A stretch of 64,000 nt of DNA from Planctomycetota bacterium (lineage in GTDB: Bacteria; Planctomycetota; UBA1135; UBA2386): assembly GCA_020848735.1 (NCBI GenBank), contig JADLHO010000170.1, positions 1 to 64,000 of the forward strand, read 5' to 3'. Positions 16,163 to 24,469 of this stretch are shown in pieces (the stretch's first letter is position 1; every line of letters begins with the position of its first letter). The notes below the pieces were generated by a model, which saw nothing but the letters and a program-made list of their open reading frames with translations, had not been told where the DNA came from and ran no database searches. A program made the position numbers and the translations under genes.

Positions 16163-18241
16163 TCAGGAGCCGAGGCGGAGCTTGCCGCCGTTCGACAGCA
16201 AGGCACCGAGCGTGTTGGCGCCCGGGACGAGCACGACACCCTGCGCGTTGAGGATCGCGCCGGTGAGCGCGCTCACGTTCGGGATCGTGATCGACACCGA
16301 GCTCGTCGGCGTCGTCGCTGCCATCGGGAACCACGACTCGATCGAGGTGCGGAGCACGCAGCCCGGCGCGCCGATGGCGTCGAGGCTCACGGCCTGCTCG
16401 ATCACGCCGATGTTCATCGCCGCACCGATCACGCCGGCAGGGACGTTGTTCACGCCGAGCTGGATCGTCGTGCCGAGGCGCGGCGCCGCGCTCGCGAAGA
16501 TCGACAACGGCGTGCCGCCGCCACTCGCGAAGGGCACGCGCGCGCTGAGGTCGCTCGAGCCCGGATCGTTCGCGACGGCACCGCCGGAGTAGCCGGTGAG
16601 GCCGTCGAGCGGCGTGACCGTCGTGTAGCTCAGGAGGATGTTGCCGTTGCTGAAGATCTGCGCCTGGAAGGTGTTGAGGTTGCCCGTGCCGTACTCCGGC
16701 ACGCCCGCCCAGGTCACGACCGCCTTGCCGGGGAAGGTGTCGAAGTAGACGTCGCCGGCCGAGGCGGGATTGAGGTCGTCCCAGAACACCGCGAGGCGCG
16801 CGCCCTGTGCGAGGAACTCCGCGCTGCTCTCCGTGAAGTCGCTGGCCCAGCCGCCGCTCACGAGGCCGATCCAGCCGTTCGAGTCGACGTCGATGGCGTT
16901 CGTCGTGCCGACACCCGGCAGCGAGACGCTGAAGCCGAGCGCGAGCCCGGACGCGAGCTGATCGTCACCGAGGTTGAGGCCCGCGGCATAACCGGCCTCG
17001 AAGCAGTTGCTCGCACAGACGGAGACGTTCCACCCGCCGCTGCCGTTCGGGCTCAGGAGGAAGCTGCGACCGCTCAGGTCGTTGCCCGCCGAGAAGAGCT
17101 CGTAGAAGGTCGGCGGAATCGGGCAGCCGGCGCCGTAGGTGCTGAAGGTCGCGGGCGTGCCACCGCCGGCTCCGCCGGCCGCGGCGATCGCCGCCTGGAG
17201 ATCGCTGCGGTCGATGCGCGTGCCGCTGTTGCAGCCGCCGCTCGCCGTGCAACCACCGTGCGTGTGGATGCCGATCGCGTTGCCGGTGTTCTCGTGGAGG
17301 ATCGGCGAGCCGGAGTTGCCGCCGGTCGTGTCCGTCGCGTAGCAGAGCGAGGTCGCCGCGATCGTCGAGAGCGTGCCGACGTGCGTCGTCTGCGCCTGGT
17401 TGCGCACGCCCGTCGCGGTGCCGTAGCCCGTGATGCGGATGTTCTGGCCCGCGGTCGAACCCGGAACCGCGCCGAGCGTGTACCACTGGTTGCCGTTGCG
17501 CTGGGTCGGGAGCTGGCCGTGGCCCGTGTTCGGCAGCACGCGGCAGACGCGCCAGTCGGAGCCGACGCCGGCATTGAGGCCCGCCAGCTCGTTGTAGGGG
17601 TACTGGTCGGCCACGGCCGCGCGCACGATCGTGCCACCGGCCGTCGACTGCGGGACGTTGAACTCGATGATGCGCGTGCCGGTCGTGGTGCAGTGACCGG
17701 CGGTCAGCATGAGATCGGGTCCGATCATCCAGCCGGTGCAGCCGAGCCAGAGACGACCACCGCGGACGTCGGTGCTGAGCACGCGGTCGTCGACGCTGCC
17801 GCAGATCGAGCCCGGGACCACGGGCATGTCGATGCCGCGCGTGTAGCCGGTGACGAGCACGCGGTTGCCGCTGGTCTTCGGCGCCGCGACGAGTTCGAGG
17901 AGCAGGTCGTTGCCGTTGAAGAGCGCCGAGCCGTGACCCCAGTCGAGGACCGCGCGGCCGTCGAGCTCCTGGACCTCGCCGTCGACGGCGGCCCGGATGC
18001 GGAGGAAGGAACCCTCCGGCAGGCTGACGAAGCGGTCATCGAAGTGGAGCTGCATCCAGCTCGTGCTCGCCGGCAGGAAGCGATGGCTGAAGACGACGGC
18101 CGGCCGGTCGCCGGCGTTCGCCAGGTAGCCGGAGTCGACGTTCGCGTTCACGCGCAGCGACGGCGGCGGGGAAGGCGACTGGGCGACGAGCTGGGCCGCG
18201 GTCAGGGCGGCGAGACCGATGGAGAAGGAGAGACGGCTCAT
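16163..18241 (-). CDS. Exported trypsin-like (S1) serine protease with C-terminal tail domain
   Basis: A 692-residue exported protein with signal peptide at residues 1-20 (MSRLSFSIGLAALTAAQLVA). The S1 catalytic triad is complete: His183 in LTAGHC, Asp229 in GVGSDWRVC and Ser310 in TTGGNSGSPIL. Paired cysteines in this region suggest disulfides. Residues about 395-560 form a beta-rich domain resembling nidogen-like modules (SNGWIGLVSGGW, AVFWDDLNPASAGDVYFDTF). Residues 584-692 carry the C-terminal tail shared with other exported proteins here (LDAIGAPGCVL ... GANTLGALLSNGGKLRLG). It is likely an extracellular or surface endopeptidase. The start is set by the signal peptide. Confidence 0.88.
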   Translation of the reverse strand: MSRLSFSIGLAALTAAQLVAQSPSPPPSLRVNANVDSGYLANAGDRPAVVFSHRFLPASTSWMQLHFDDRFVSLPEGSFLRIRAAVDGEVQELDGRAVLDWGHGSALFNGNDLLLELVAAPKTSGNRVLVTGYTRGIDMPVVPGSICGSVDDRVLSTDVRGGRLWLGCTGWMIGPDLMLTAGHCTTTGTRIIEFNVPQSTAGGTIVRAAVADQYPYNELAGLNAGVGSDWRVCRVLPNTGHGQLPTQRNGNQWYTLGAVPGSTAGQNIRITGYGTATGVRNQAQTTHVGTLSTIAATSLCYATDTTGGNSGSPILHENTGNAIGIHTHGGCTASGGCNSGTRIDRSDLQAAIAAAGGAGGGTPATFSTYGAGCPIPPTFYELFSAGNDLSGRSFLLSPNGSGGWNVSVCASNCFEAGYAAGLNLGDDQLASGLALGFSVSLPGVGTTNAIDVDSNGWIGLVSGGWASDFTESSAEFLAQGARLAVFWDDLNPASAGDVYFDTFPGKAVVTWAGVPEYGTGNLNTFQAQIFSNGNILLSYTTVTPLDGLTGYSGGAVANDPGSSDLSARVPFASGGGTPLSIFASAAPRLGTTIQLGVNNVPAGVIGAAMNIGVIEQAVSLDAIGAPGCVLRTSIESWFPMAATTPTSSVSITIPNVSALTGAILNAQGVVLVPGANTLGALLSNGGKLRLGS

Positions 18242-18306
18242 GCAGGGATCCCGGGATTCGGATTCGAGCTGGTGAAGAGGTGGAGGAGCGGGGCAGTCGG
18301 CGGAAC

Positions 18307-18312
18307 AGGCTA
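18307..18312 (-). promoter_or_regulatory. -10-like TAGCCT upstream of the protease gene
   Basis: On the minus strand TAGCCT lies about 65 bases before the ATG at 18241. No -35 hexamer is evident. The region is shared with the divergent glycosyltransferase gene. Confidence 0.25.
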
Positions 18313-18411
18313 CCACGAGTCGCTCGGCTGCCGCCGCTCGCGTGACCGATGCTCGGCATCGCGAGAGATCGCGTGCGAGACCCGCGACGCGGCGATCGCG
18401 AAGATGCGCGG

Positions 18412-19425
18412 ATGCGCCTTCGACTGTGGATCGTGACCGATGCCCTGCAGCCACCGGCCCGCGGCAATGGCACCACCGTCGCGCGCTGGATCGATGGCCT
18501 GCGATCGCGCGGGCACGAACTCGCGATCCTCGAGCCCGGCCACACGGCACGCAGCTCCTGGGCTCCCGACGTGGTGCTCGGCTATCACGCCGAACGCTGT
18601 GGGCCCGCTGCCGTCGCGCTCGCGGCGCATTGCGGCGCGGCGAGCGCGATCGCCCTCGGTGGCACCGACCTGCTCGCGCTCGAGGACGGCAGCGGCCGTG
18701 CGGGACAAGGGGCCATCCGCCGCTGCGATCTCGTCGTCGGCGCGTTCCCGAGCTTCGGCGAGCGCCTCGCGGCGCTCGAGCTCGGCTCACCCGCCTACGC
18801 AGTCGTACGGCGCGGGGTGTTCCGCGACCCCGATCCGCCGCTCCCACGCGACCCGCGTCGACTCGAGATCGCGTTGCCGTCGGGCCTTCGCCGCGTGAAG
18901 GACCCGCTCTTCGCCATCGCGCGCTTCGCGGCACTGCGTGCGGCGGGGATCGACGCGCGGCTGCGCATCGTCGGCGCCGCACTCGAGGACGATCTCGCCC
19001 GCGCCGTGATCGACGCGGCGCGGGCGCTGCCGGGCATCGAGATCGGCCAGCGTCCGCCGGTCGCCATGGGTGCGCTGTACGCGCGGGCTCACGTCGTCTG
19101 GAACAGCTCGCTCCACGAAGGCGGCGCGAACGCGGTGCTCGAGGCGGCCGCGCTCGGCTGTGCCGTGCTGCTGCGCGACGTGCCGGGCAACCGCGAGCTC
19201 GCAGCGGAGAGCGGCTCGCCGGTCGCGCTGTTCCGCGACGACGCGACGTCGGTCGCCTTCCATCGCGCGTTGCTCTGCGAGTCCGCCGCGGATCGCGATG
19301 CACGACACGCGGCGAACGCGGCCTGGCTCGCGCGCTGGCACGATCCCGCCGACGAGATCGAAGACCTGGAGCGTGCGCTCCACGCCGCAGTCGCGGGGCG
19401 AGGCGGCGGTCCCCGCTCGCCTTGA
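18412..19425 (+). CDS. Glycosyltransferase, GT-B fold (GT4-like)
   Basis: A 337-residue protein with the layout of GT-B glycosyltransferases. The N-terminal domain begins LRLWIVTDALQPPARGNGTT, the usual acceptor-side glycine-rich loop. The C-terminal nucleotide-sugar domain has RVKDPLFAIARFAAL and the conserved donor-site segment SSLHEGGANAVLEAAALGC, with the glutamate typical of retaining GT4 enzymes. No membrane segment or signal peptide is visible, so it acts in the cytoplasm or peripherally. Sugar and acceptor are unknown. The ATG at 18412 was chosen because upstream in-frame codons are not protein-like. The gene stands alone between a protease gene and etfBA. Confidence 0.8.
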   Translation: MRLRLWIVTDALQPPARGNGTTVARWIDGLRSRGHELAILEPGHTARSSWAPDVVLGYHAERCGPAAVALAAHCGAASAIALGGTDLLALEDGSGRAGQGAIRRCDLVVGAFPSFGERLAALELGSPAYAVVRRGVFRDPDPPLPRDPRRLEIALPSGLRRVKDPLFAIARFAALRAAGIDARLRIVGAALEDDLARAVIDAARALPGIEIGQRPPVAMGALYARAHVVWNSSLHEGGANAVLEAAALGCAVLLRDVPGNRELAAESGSPVALFRDDATSVAFHRALLCESAADRDARHAANAAWLARWHDPADEIEDLERALHAAVAGRGGGPRSP

Positions 19426-19449
19426 ACGAAATCCACCCCTCCCTAGAGT
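19422..19449 (+). promoter_or_regulatory. etfBA promoter, TTGAAC-16-TAGAGT
   Basis: TTGAAC (19422-19427) and TAGAGT (19444-19449) are separated by 16 bases, the same spacing as the lexA and lamin-tail gene promoters. Transcription would start near 19456 and leave a leader of about 90 bases before etfB. Confidence 0.55.
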
Positions 19450-19545
19450 GTTCGGCCAAAACCGCGGGGCGGGCGCGTCCCCGGTCGCTCGTTCCAACCC
19501 TCGATTCCGCCAGCATTTCAGTCAGCAAGCCGGAGCCTGCACGAC

Positions 19546-20286
19546 ATGGAGATCATCGTCTGCATCAAGCGCGTCCCCGCGACCGACAGCAAGATCAAGG
19601 TCGGGGCGGACGGCCGCAGCATCGACCCGGCCGGCGTCGAGTTCGTGATGAACCCGTACGACGAGTACGCGGTCGAGCAGGGCATCCAGCTCAAGGAGAA
19701 GGCGGGCGCGGGCAACGTGACCGTGCTCACGCTCGGCGGGGCCGACGCGCAAAAGGAGCTGCGGCAGTGCCTCGCGATGGGCGCCGACAAGGCCGTGCTG
19801 CTCGATGACGGCGGCAAGCCCAACGATGCCTTCTCGACCGCGAAGATCGTCGCGGCGTGGATCAAGAGCGTGCCGCACGACCTCGTGCTCTGCGGGCGTC
19901 AGGCGGTGGACTTCGACGACAGCCAGTTCCCCGCGCGCGTCGCCACGCTGCTCGGCCTCGCCTGCACGACCGAGGTCGCGGCGCTGGCCCTCGACGGCAA
20001 GGTGTTCCGCGCCGAGCGCGACATCGAAGGCGGCCGCGAGGTCGTGAGCTGTCCCTTGCCGTGCGTGATCTCGTGCAGCAAGGGCCTGAACGAGCCGCGC
20101 TCGCCGAGCCTCAAGGGCATCATGGCCGCGAAGAAGAAGCCGCTCGACACCGTCGCGGCGAGCGCGGTCGACGCCGCGCTCGAGGTCGTGTCGCTCGCGC
20201 TGCCCCCGGAGCGCCCGCCGGGCAAGCTGCTCGCCGGCGTCGCCGAACTCGTCGCTGCGCTGCGCAGCGAAGCCAAGGTCATCTGA
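19546..20286 (+). CDS. etfB: Electron transfer flavoprotein beta subunit
   Basis: A 246-residue ETF beta subunit of normal length. The start MEIIVCIKRVPATDSKIKV, the NPYDEYAVEQGIQLKE segment, the adenine-nucleotide region (LTLGGADAQKELRQCLAMGADKA) and the ETF-beta signature around residues 120-150 (CGRQAVDFDDSQF, then ARVATLLGL) are all present. With EtfA it forms the soluble FAD/AMP-containing heterodimer that carries electrons from acyl-CoA and other dehydrogenases to the quinone pool through ETF-quinone oxidoreductase. Neither a dehydrogenase nor the oxidoreductase is encoded in the window. EtfA follows after 22 bases. Confidence 0.95.
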   Translation: MEIIVCIKRVPATDSKIKVGADGRSIDPAGVEFVMNPYDEYAVEQGIQLKEKAGAGNVTVLTLGGADAQKELRQCLAMGADKAVLLDDGGKPNDAFSTAKIVAAWIKSVPHDLVLCGRQAVDFDDSQFPARVATLLGLACTTEVAALALDGKVFRAERDIEGGREVVSCPLPCVISCSKGLNEPRSPSLKGIMAAKKKPLDTVAASAVDAALEVVSLALPPERPPGKLLAGVAELVAALRSEAKVI

Positions 20287-20308
20287 TCCCCGAGCGCAGG
20301 AACCCAAC

Positions 20309-21292
20309 ATGTCGAAGATCGTCGTCGTCGCGGACTCCCGCTCGGGCAAGGTGAAGAAGCCGACCCTCGAGGCGGTCGGAGCCGCAGTCGAGCTCGCCGG
20401 CAAGTGCGGCGGCAGCGTCATCGCGGTCGTCGCGGGTGCGGACAACGGGCCCGCCGTCGCGGAGCTCGCCAAGAGCGGCGCGGCGCAGGTCGTGTCCGTG
20501 AAGTCGCCCGCACTCGCCGCCTACAGCGGCGACGGCCACGCGAAGGCCATCCACGCGGAGCTCGGCAAGCTCGGAGCGAGCGTCGTGCTCATGCCGCACA
20601 CCGCGATGGGTCGCGACCTCGCACCCCGACTCGCGGCGCTGCTCGGCGCCGGCATGGTGAGCGATGCCACGGCCCTGCACTTCGAAGGCGGCCGCTTCGG
20701 CGCGACCAAGCCGGTCTATGCCGGCAAGGCCTACCGGAAGTACCTCGCGAAGACGGCGCCGTTCGTCGCGACCCTGCGGCCGAACGTCTTCGAGGCGAAG
20801 TCGGGCGGCCCCGCTGCGGTCACCGAGTCGGCCGCCGCCGTCGGCGCGGGCGATCTGCTCGCCGTCGTGAAGGAGCTCGTGCAGAGCGGCACCGACCGCG
20901 TGCCGCTGCAGGAGGCCCGGGTCATCGTCGCCGCCGGCCGCGGCATGAAGGGCCCCGAGCACTTCGGCCTCATCGAGGATCTCGCCGCGGCCTTCGGTCC
21001 GGGCGTCGCCGCCATCGGCGCCTCGCGCGCCATCGTCGACGCCGGCTGGCGCCCCCACCGCGAGCAGGTCGGGCAGACGGGCAAGGTCGTCGCCCCCCAG
21101 CTCTACTTCGCGATCGGGATCTCGGGCGCGATCCAGCACCTCGCCGGGATGCGGACCTCGCGCTACATCGTCGCGATCAACAAGGACGCCAATGCGCCGA
21201 TCTTCAAGGTCGCGCACTACGGGATCGTCGCGGACGCCTTCGAGGTGCTCCCCGCGCTGACCGCGGCGATCAAGGCGGCCGTCGCCCACTGA
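20309..21292 (+). CDS. etfA: Electron transfer flavoprotein alpha subunit
   Basis: A 327-residue ETF alpha subunit. The N-terminal domain (KIVVVADSRSGKVKKPTLEA) is followed by the FAD-binding C-terminal domain with ARVIVAAGRGMKGPEHFGLI, the signature GASRAIVDAGWRPHREQVGQ, then TGKVVAPQLYFAIGISGAIQ, and INKDANAPIF. This is the usual order and length, and the FAD-contacting residues are intact. An AGGA Shine-Dalgarno core (20298-20301) precedes the ATG by seven bases. It is co-transcribed with etfB. Confidence 0.95.
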   Translation: MSKIVVVADSRSGKVKKPTLEAVGAAVELAGKCGGSVIAVVAGADNGPAVAELAKSGAAQVVSVKSPALAAYSGDGHAKAIHAELGKLGASVVLMPHTAMGRDLAPRLAALLGAGMVSDATALHFEGGRFGATKPVYAGKAYRKYLAKTAPFVATLRPNVFEAKSGGPAAVTESAAAVGAGDLLAVVKELVQSGTDRVPLQEARVIVAAGRGMKGPEHFGLIEDLAAAFGPGVAAIGASRAIVDAGWRPHREQVGQTGKVVAPQLYFAIGISGAIQHLAGMRTSRYIVAINKDANAPIFKVAHYGIVADAFEVLPALTAAIKAAVAH

Positions 21293-21388
21293 GCAGGCGC
21301 CGGCGCAGGTCCGGTGCAGGTCGGCGTCCCGTTTTCGTACGACGCGTGAGGCTTGGCCGCGCGGCGAAGGTTCGGGCCGGCGTTCGGC

Positions 21389-21394
21389 TACTCT
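21389..21394 (+). promoter_or_regulatory. -10-like TACTCT upstream of the HEAT-repeat gene
   Basis: TACTCT lies 38 bases before the ATG at 21433 in otherwise very GC-rich DNA. No -35 hexamer at proper spacing is seen, so this is a weak call. Confidence 0.25.
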
Positions 21395-21432
21395 CCGCCG
21401 CCGCCGGCCCCGCTCGCTCGCCTCGAGGTCTC

Positions 21433-22920
21433 ATGTCGTCCCATGTCCTGCGCGGACCCCTGTCCGCGCTCTTCGGCCTTTGTCTCGCGCTCGCTCCCAT
21501 GGTCCCCGCCCAGGGCATCACCTGGGCGAGCACGCTGAACGGAGCACTCGACGCGGCCCGCGAGAAGGGCACGCTCGTCGTGATCGCGATCGTGATGCCC
21601 GGGGAGCGCGGCAGCGATGCGATGCTCGAGAAGCACTACCTCGACGCGAAGGTCGTCGAGCTCTCGAAGCACACGGTGAACGTGAAGCTCGTCGTCGGAC
21701 CCTCGGGCACGCCGCCCGAGGACGAGCGCATCGTCCGCGAGCGTTGGCTGAAGGTCGCCCCCGACGCACTGGTCGCCGCGCCCAACCACCTCTTCGTGAA
21801 GCCCGGTGAGCCCGGCTCCGACGGTGAGCTGCTGAGCTCCTTCGCCTACGAGGTCACGGCCGGACAGCTCGAATGGGCCTGGTCGGATGCGATCAAGAAG
21901 GTGAAGCCCGAGTTCGCGTGGACGCCCTCGGAGCGCGCGCGCCCGCCGGAGTCCCTGCTCTACGGCGCGGTCGCCGCCGACGGCACGACACCGGCGCCCA
22001 CGCCGCAGCAGGTCAAGCTCGCCATCAAGGAGCTGAAGGCCGGCGGCTGGGACTTCCAGAAGCGCGCGGCCAATTACCGCATCGTGCTCGCGAGCGAGGA
22101 TCCCGAGGCGCTGCGCTTCGGCCAACAGGAGATGCGCAATCTGCCCGGCGGCTTCCGCCGGATGGGACTGATGACGGTCGGCGCCGTCTCGCCGAAGGCG
22201 TGGCATGGCTTCGCGGAGAGCTTCCTCGAGGACCGCGATGCAGCGCTCCGCGAGGAGGCCGCGCGCACGCTGGAACAGCTCGCGGAGCCGAAGGCGCTCA
22301 AGGCGCTGCGCAAGCAATTCGGCGCGGAGGACGAGGAGTCCGTGCGCGGTCGATTGTTGCGCGCGATGGTCGCGTCGGCGCCGGGCGACAAGAGCGTCGT
22401 CAAGGACATCGAGAAGATCCTGACGAAGGACAAGAGCGCGCCGATGCGCCTGCAGGCGGCGATGGCCGCGGCGTCGATCGAGGATCGGGCGACGGCGCAG
22501 CGACTGCTGAAGCTCGCGCTCGGCGATGCCGCGGCGCACGTCCGCACGGCGGCGGCCTATGGAGTTGCCGCCCGTCGCGACGCGGAGATGAAGCCGGCCC
22601 TCGAACAGGTGAAGGGCAAGGAGAACGACCTCGAGGTCAGCCAGTGGTATGCGACCGCGCTCGAGATCGTCGACGGCGGCGACCTGCGCAAGTTCGAGCC
22701 CTTCGTGACGCAGGTCGTCGGCGACCGCACCCGGGCGCAGGCGGCGCAGGCGCTGCGCGACGCGATGGACTGGCGCAACCGGGGCCGGGACCGCGGCGAA
22801 GAGGGCGACGGCGCCGAGGACCCGACCGGCAAGCCCGGCGAGGGCAAGAAGGACGCCGGTGGCAGCGACGGCGCGGATGCGCCCGGCGGTCGTCGGCGCG
22901 GTGGAGACGGCGGGCGGTGA
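21433..22920 (+). CDS. Exported HEAT-repeat protein with thioredoxin-like N-terminal half
   Basis: A 495-residue protein with a signal peptide at residues 1-27 (ALFGLCLALAPMVPAQG). Residues about 30-150 (WASTLNGALDAAREKGTLVV, later ERWLKVAPDALVAAPNHLFV) are reminiscent of thioredoxin-like folds, but no CxxC pair is present. Residues about 250-420 are alpha-helical, with HEAT-like repeats (ALREEAARTLEQLAEPKALK, PMRLQAAMAAASIEDRATAQ, HVRTAAAYGVAARRDAEMKP). The last 50 residues are charged low-complexity sequence rich in Gly, Asp, Lys and Arg. A periplasmic protein-protein interaction role is inferred. The start follows from the signal peptide. Confidence 0.78.
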   Translation: MSSHVLRGPLSALFGLCLALAPMVPAQGITWASTLNGALDAAREKGTLVVIAIVMPGERGSDAMLEKHYLDAKVVELSKHTVNVKLVVGPSGTPPEDERIVRERWLKVAPDALVAAPNHLFVKPGEPGSDGELLSSFAYEVTAGQLEWAWSDAIKKVKPEFAWTPSERARPPESLLYGAVAADGTTPAPTPQQVKLAIKELKAGGWDFQKRAANYRIVLASEDPEALRFGQQEMRNLPGGFRRMGLMTVGAVSPKAWHGFAESFLEDRDAALREEAARTLEQLAEPKALKALRKQFGAEDEESVRGRLLRAMVASAPGDKSVVKDIEKILTKDKSAPMRLQAAMAAASIEDRATAQRLLKLALGDAAAHVRTAAAYGVAARRDAEMKPALEQVKGKENDLEVSQWYATALEIVDGGDLRKFEPFVTQVVGDRTRAQAAQALRDAMDWRNRGRDRGEEGDGAEDPTGKPGEGKKDAGGSDGADAPGGRRRGGDGGR

Positions 22921-22935
22921 GGCGCACGGCGGCGC

Positions 22936-22941
22936 TATGCT
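22936..22941 (+). promoter_or_regulatory. -10-like TATGCT before the 89-residue protein gene
   Basis: TATGCT at 22936-22941 ends 15 bases before the ATG at 22957, so a very short leader would result. The same hexamer in a similar context occurs upstream of the GT2 gene at 48593. Confidence 0.35.
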
Positions 22942-22956
22942 CCCGCGCCGCACGCC

Positions 22957-23226
22957 ATGGGCCTCATCAACTGGATCTTCGACTTCTACCAGCAGTCCCG
23001 GATCGAACGTCTGCGTGACGAGATCGCGCTCCGTTCGAACCAGCCGCAGCGCAGCACCATCGACGTCGACCGCCTGGAGCGCGCGATCGGTGAGCTGGCG
23101 CTCGCGGTGAAGACCGTCCAACGTCTCGCCGTCGAGAAGGGCCTCTGCTCGGCGGCCGAGTTCCAGCGCAAGCTGGAGCAGATCGACGCCGAGGACGGGC
23201 AGCGCGACGGTCGCTCGACCCTGTGA
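22957..23226 (+). CDS. Small coiled-coil protein of unknown function
   Basis: An 89-residue acidic, helical protein, MGLINWIFDFYQQ, followed by RIERLRDEIALR and a long heptad-like helix (VDRLERAIGELALAVKTVQ). The hydrophobic, amphipathic first 12 residues could touch the membrane, but there is no signal peptide. The family is not recognised. Its own -10-like element upstream and its protein-like composition argue that it is real. Confidence 0.6.
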   Translation: MGLINWIFDFYQQSRIERLRDEIALRSNQPQRSTIDVDRLERAIGELALAVKTVQRLAVEKGLCSAAEFQRKLEQIDAEDGQRDGRSTL

Positions 23227-23356
23227 GCCCCGCGCCGCGTCCCGCTGTGGGACCTCCCATGCCGTGGAATCCCGCGCGTCGCGGCGAGACGTCGCGCCCC
23301 CCGACAGCCGCCCGCGGTGAAGGGCAGCCCTCGCCCTCGTCGATCCTGAGCGTGGA

Positions 23357-24451
23357 ATGAAGATCGTCAACGTCGTCGGAGCGCGCCCGAACTTCATGAA
23401 GGTCGCGCCCATCATGGAGGCCTACCGACGGGCCCCCGAATTGCGGCCGATGCTCGTCCACACCGGCCAGCACTACGACGAGCGGATGAGCGATCTGTTC
23501 TTCCGCGAGCTCGGCATGCCGAAGCCCGACGTGAACCTCGAGGTCGGGTCGGGCAGCCACGCGAAGCAGACCGCCGACATCATGGTCCGCTTCGAGCCGG
23601 TGATGCTGGAGCACAAGCCCGACGCGGTGCTCGTCGTCGGCGATGTGAACAGCACCATCGCCTGCGGCATGGTCGCGGTGAAACTCGGCATCAAGCTGAT
23701 CCACGTCGAGGCGGGTCTGCGCAGCGGTGACCGCTCGATGCCCGAGGAGATCAACCGCCTCCTCACCGACTCGATCAGCGACCTCCTGTTCTGCACGGAG
23801 CGCAGCGGGATGGAGAACCTCGCCCGCGAGGGCGTGTCGCCGCAGCGCTGCCACATGGTCGGCAACTGCATGGTCGACACGCTGCTGAAGAACATCGCGC
23901 GGGCCAGGCAGTCCGACGTCCTGAAGCGCCTCGAACTGGACGAGCGCAGCTACGTCGTCGTCACCCTGCACCGGCCGTCGAACGTCGACGATCCCGCGGC
24001 GCTCGCGCGCCTGCTCGATGTGTTCGAGGTCGTGCAGAAGGACTTCCGCATCGTGTTCCCCGTGCATCCGCGAACGCGCCAGCGCCTGGGCCAGGACGGA
24101 CTGAAGCAGCGCGTCGATGCGATGGGCAACCTCATGCTCCTCGAGCCGGCGGGCTACCTCGACTTCGTGCGGCTCTGCGAGGCCAGCCGCCTCGTGCTCA
24201 CCGACTCGGGCGGCATCCAGGAGGAGACCACGATCATGCGGGTGCCGTGCATCACGCTGCGGGACAACACCGAGCGCCCCGTCACCTGCGAGATCGGCAC
24301 GAACCAGCTCGTGGGCAACGATCCGCAGCGCGTGCTCGGCGCCTACCGGAAGGTCCTGAGCGGCGAGGCCGGGCACGGCTCGGTGCCACCGCTCTGGGAC
24401 GGTCGCGCCGCCGAGCGGATCGTCGAGATCGTGCGCCGCGGCCGCTTCTGA
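23357..24451 (+). CDS. wecB: UDP-N-acetylglucosamine 2-epimerase (non-hydrolysing)
   Basis: A 364-residue WecB/MnaA-type epimerase that interconverts UDP-GlcNAc and UDP-ManNAc, the entry point to ManNAc- and ManNAcA-containing surface polymers. Hallmarks are all present: GARPNFMKVAPIMEA, HTGQHYDERMSDLFF, HVEAGLRSGDRSMPEEINR, then LLTDSISDLLFC, and TDSGGIQEETTIMRVPCITL, then RDNTERP. The catalytic-site Asp, Glu and His residues known for the family lie within these motifs. It is a cytoplasmic enzyme. It sits next to a convergent glycosyltransferase gene and a flippase gene, consistent with a surface polysaccharide locus. Confidence 0.93.
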   Translation: MKIVNVVGARPNFMKVAPIMEAYRRAPELRPMLVHTGQHYDERMSDLFFRELGMPKPDVNLEVGSGSHAKQTADIMVRFEPVMLEHKPDAVLVVGDVNSTIACGMVAVKLGIKLIHVEAGLRSGDRSMPEEINRLLTDSISDLLFCTERSGMENLAREGVSPQRCHMVGNCMVDTLLKNIARARQSDVLKRLELDERSYVVVTLHRPSNVDDPAALARLLDVFEVVQKDFRIVFPVHPRTRQRLGQDGLKQRVDAMGNLMLLEPAGYLDFVRLCEASRLVLTDSGGIQEETTIMRVPCITLRDNTERPVTCEIGTNQLVGNDPQRVLGAYRKVLSGEAGHGSVPPLWDGRAAERIVEIVRRGRF

Positions 24452-24469
24452 TCCGCGGACCGCGCGCGC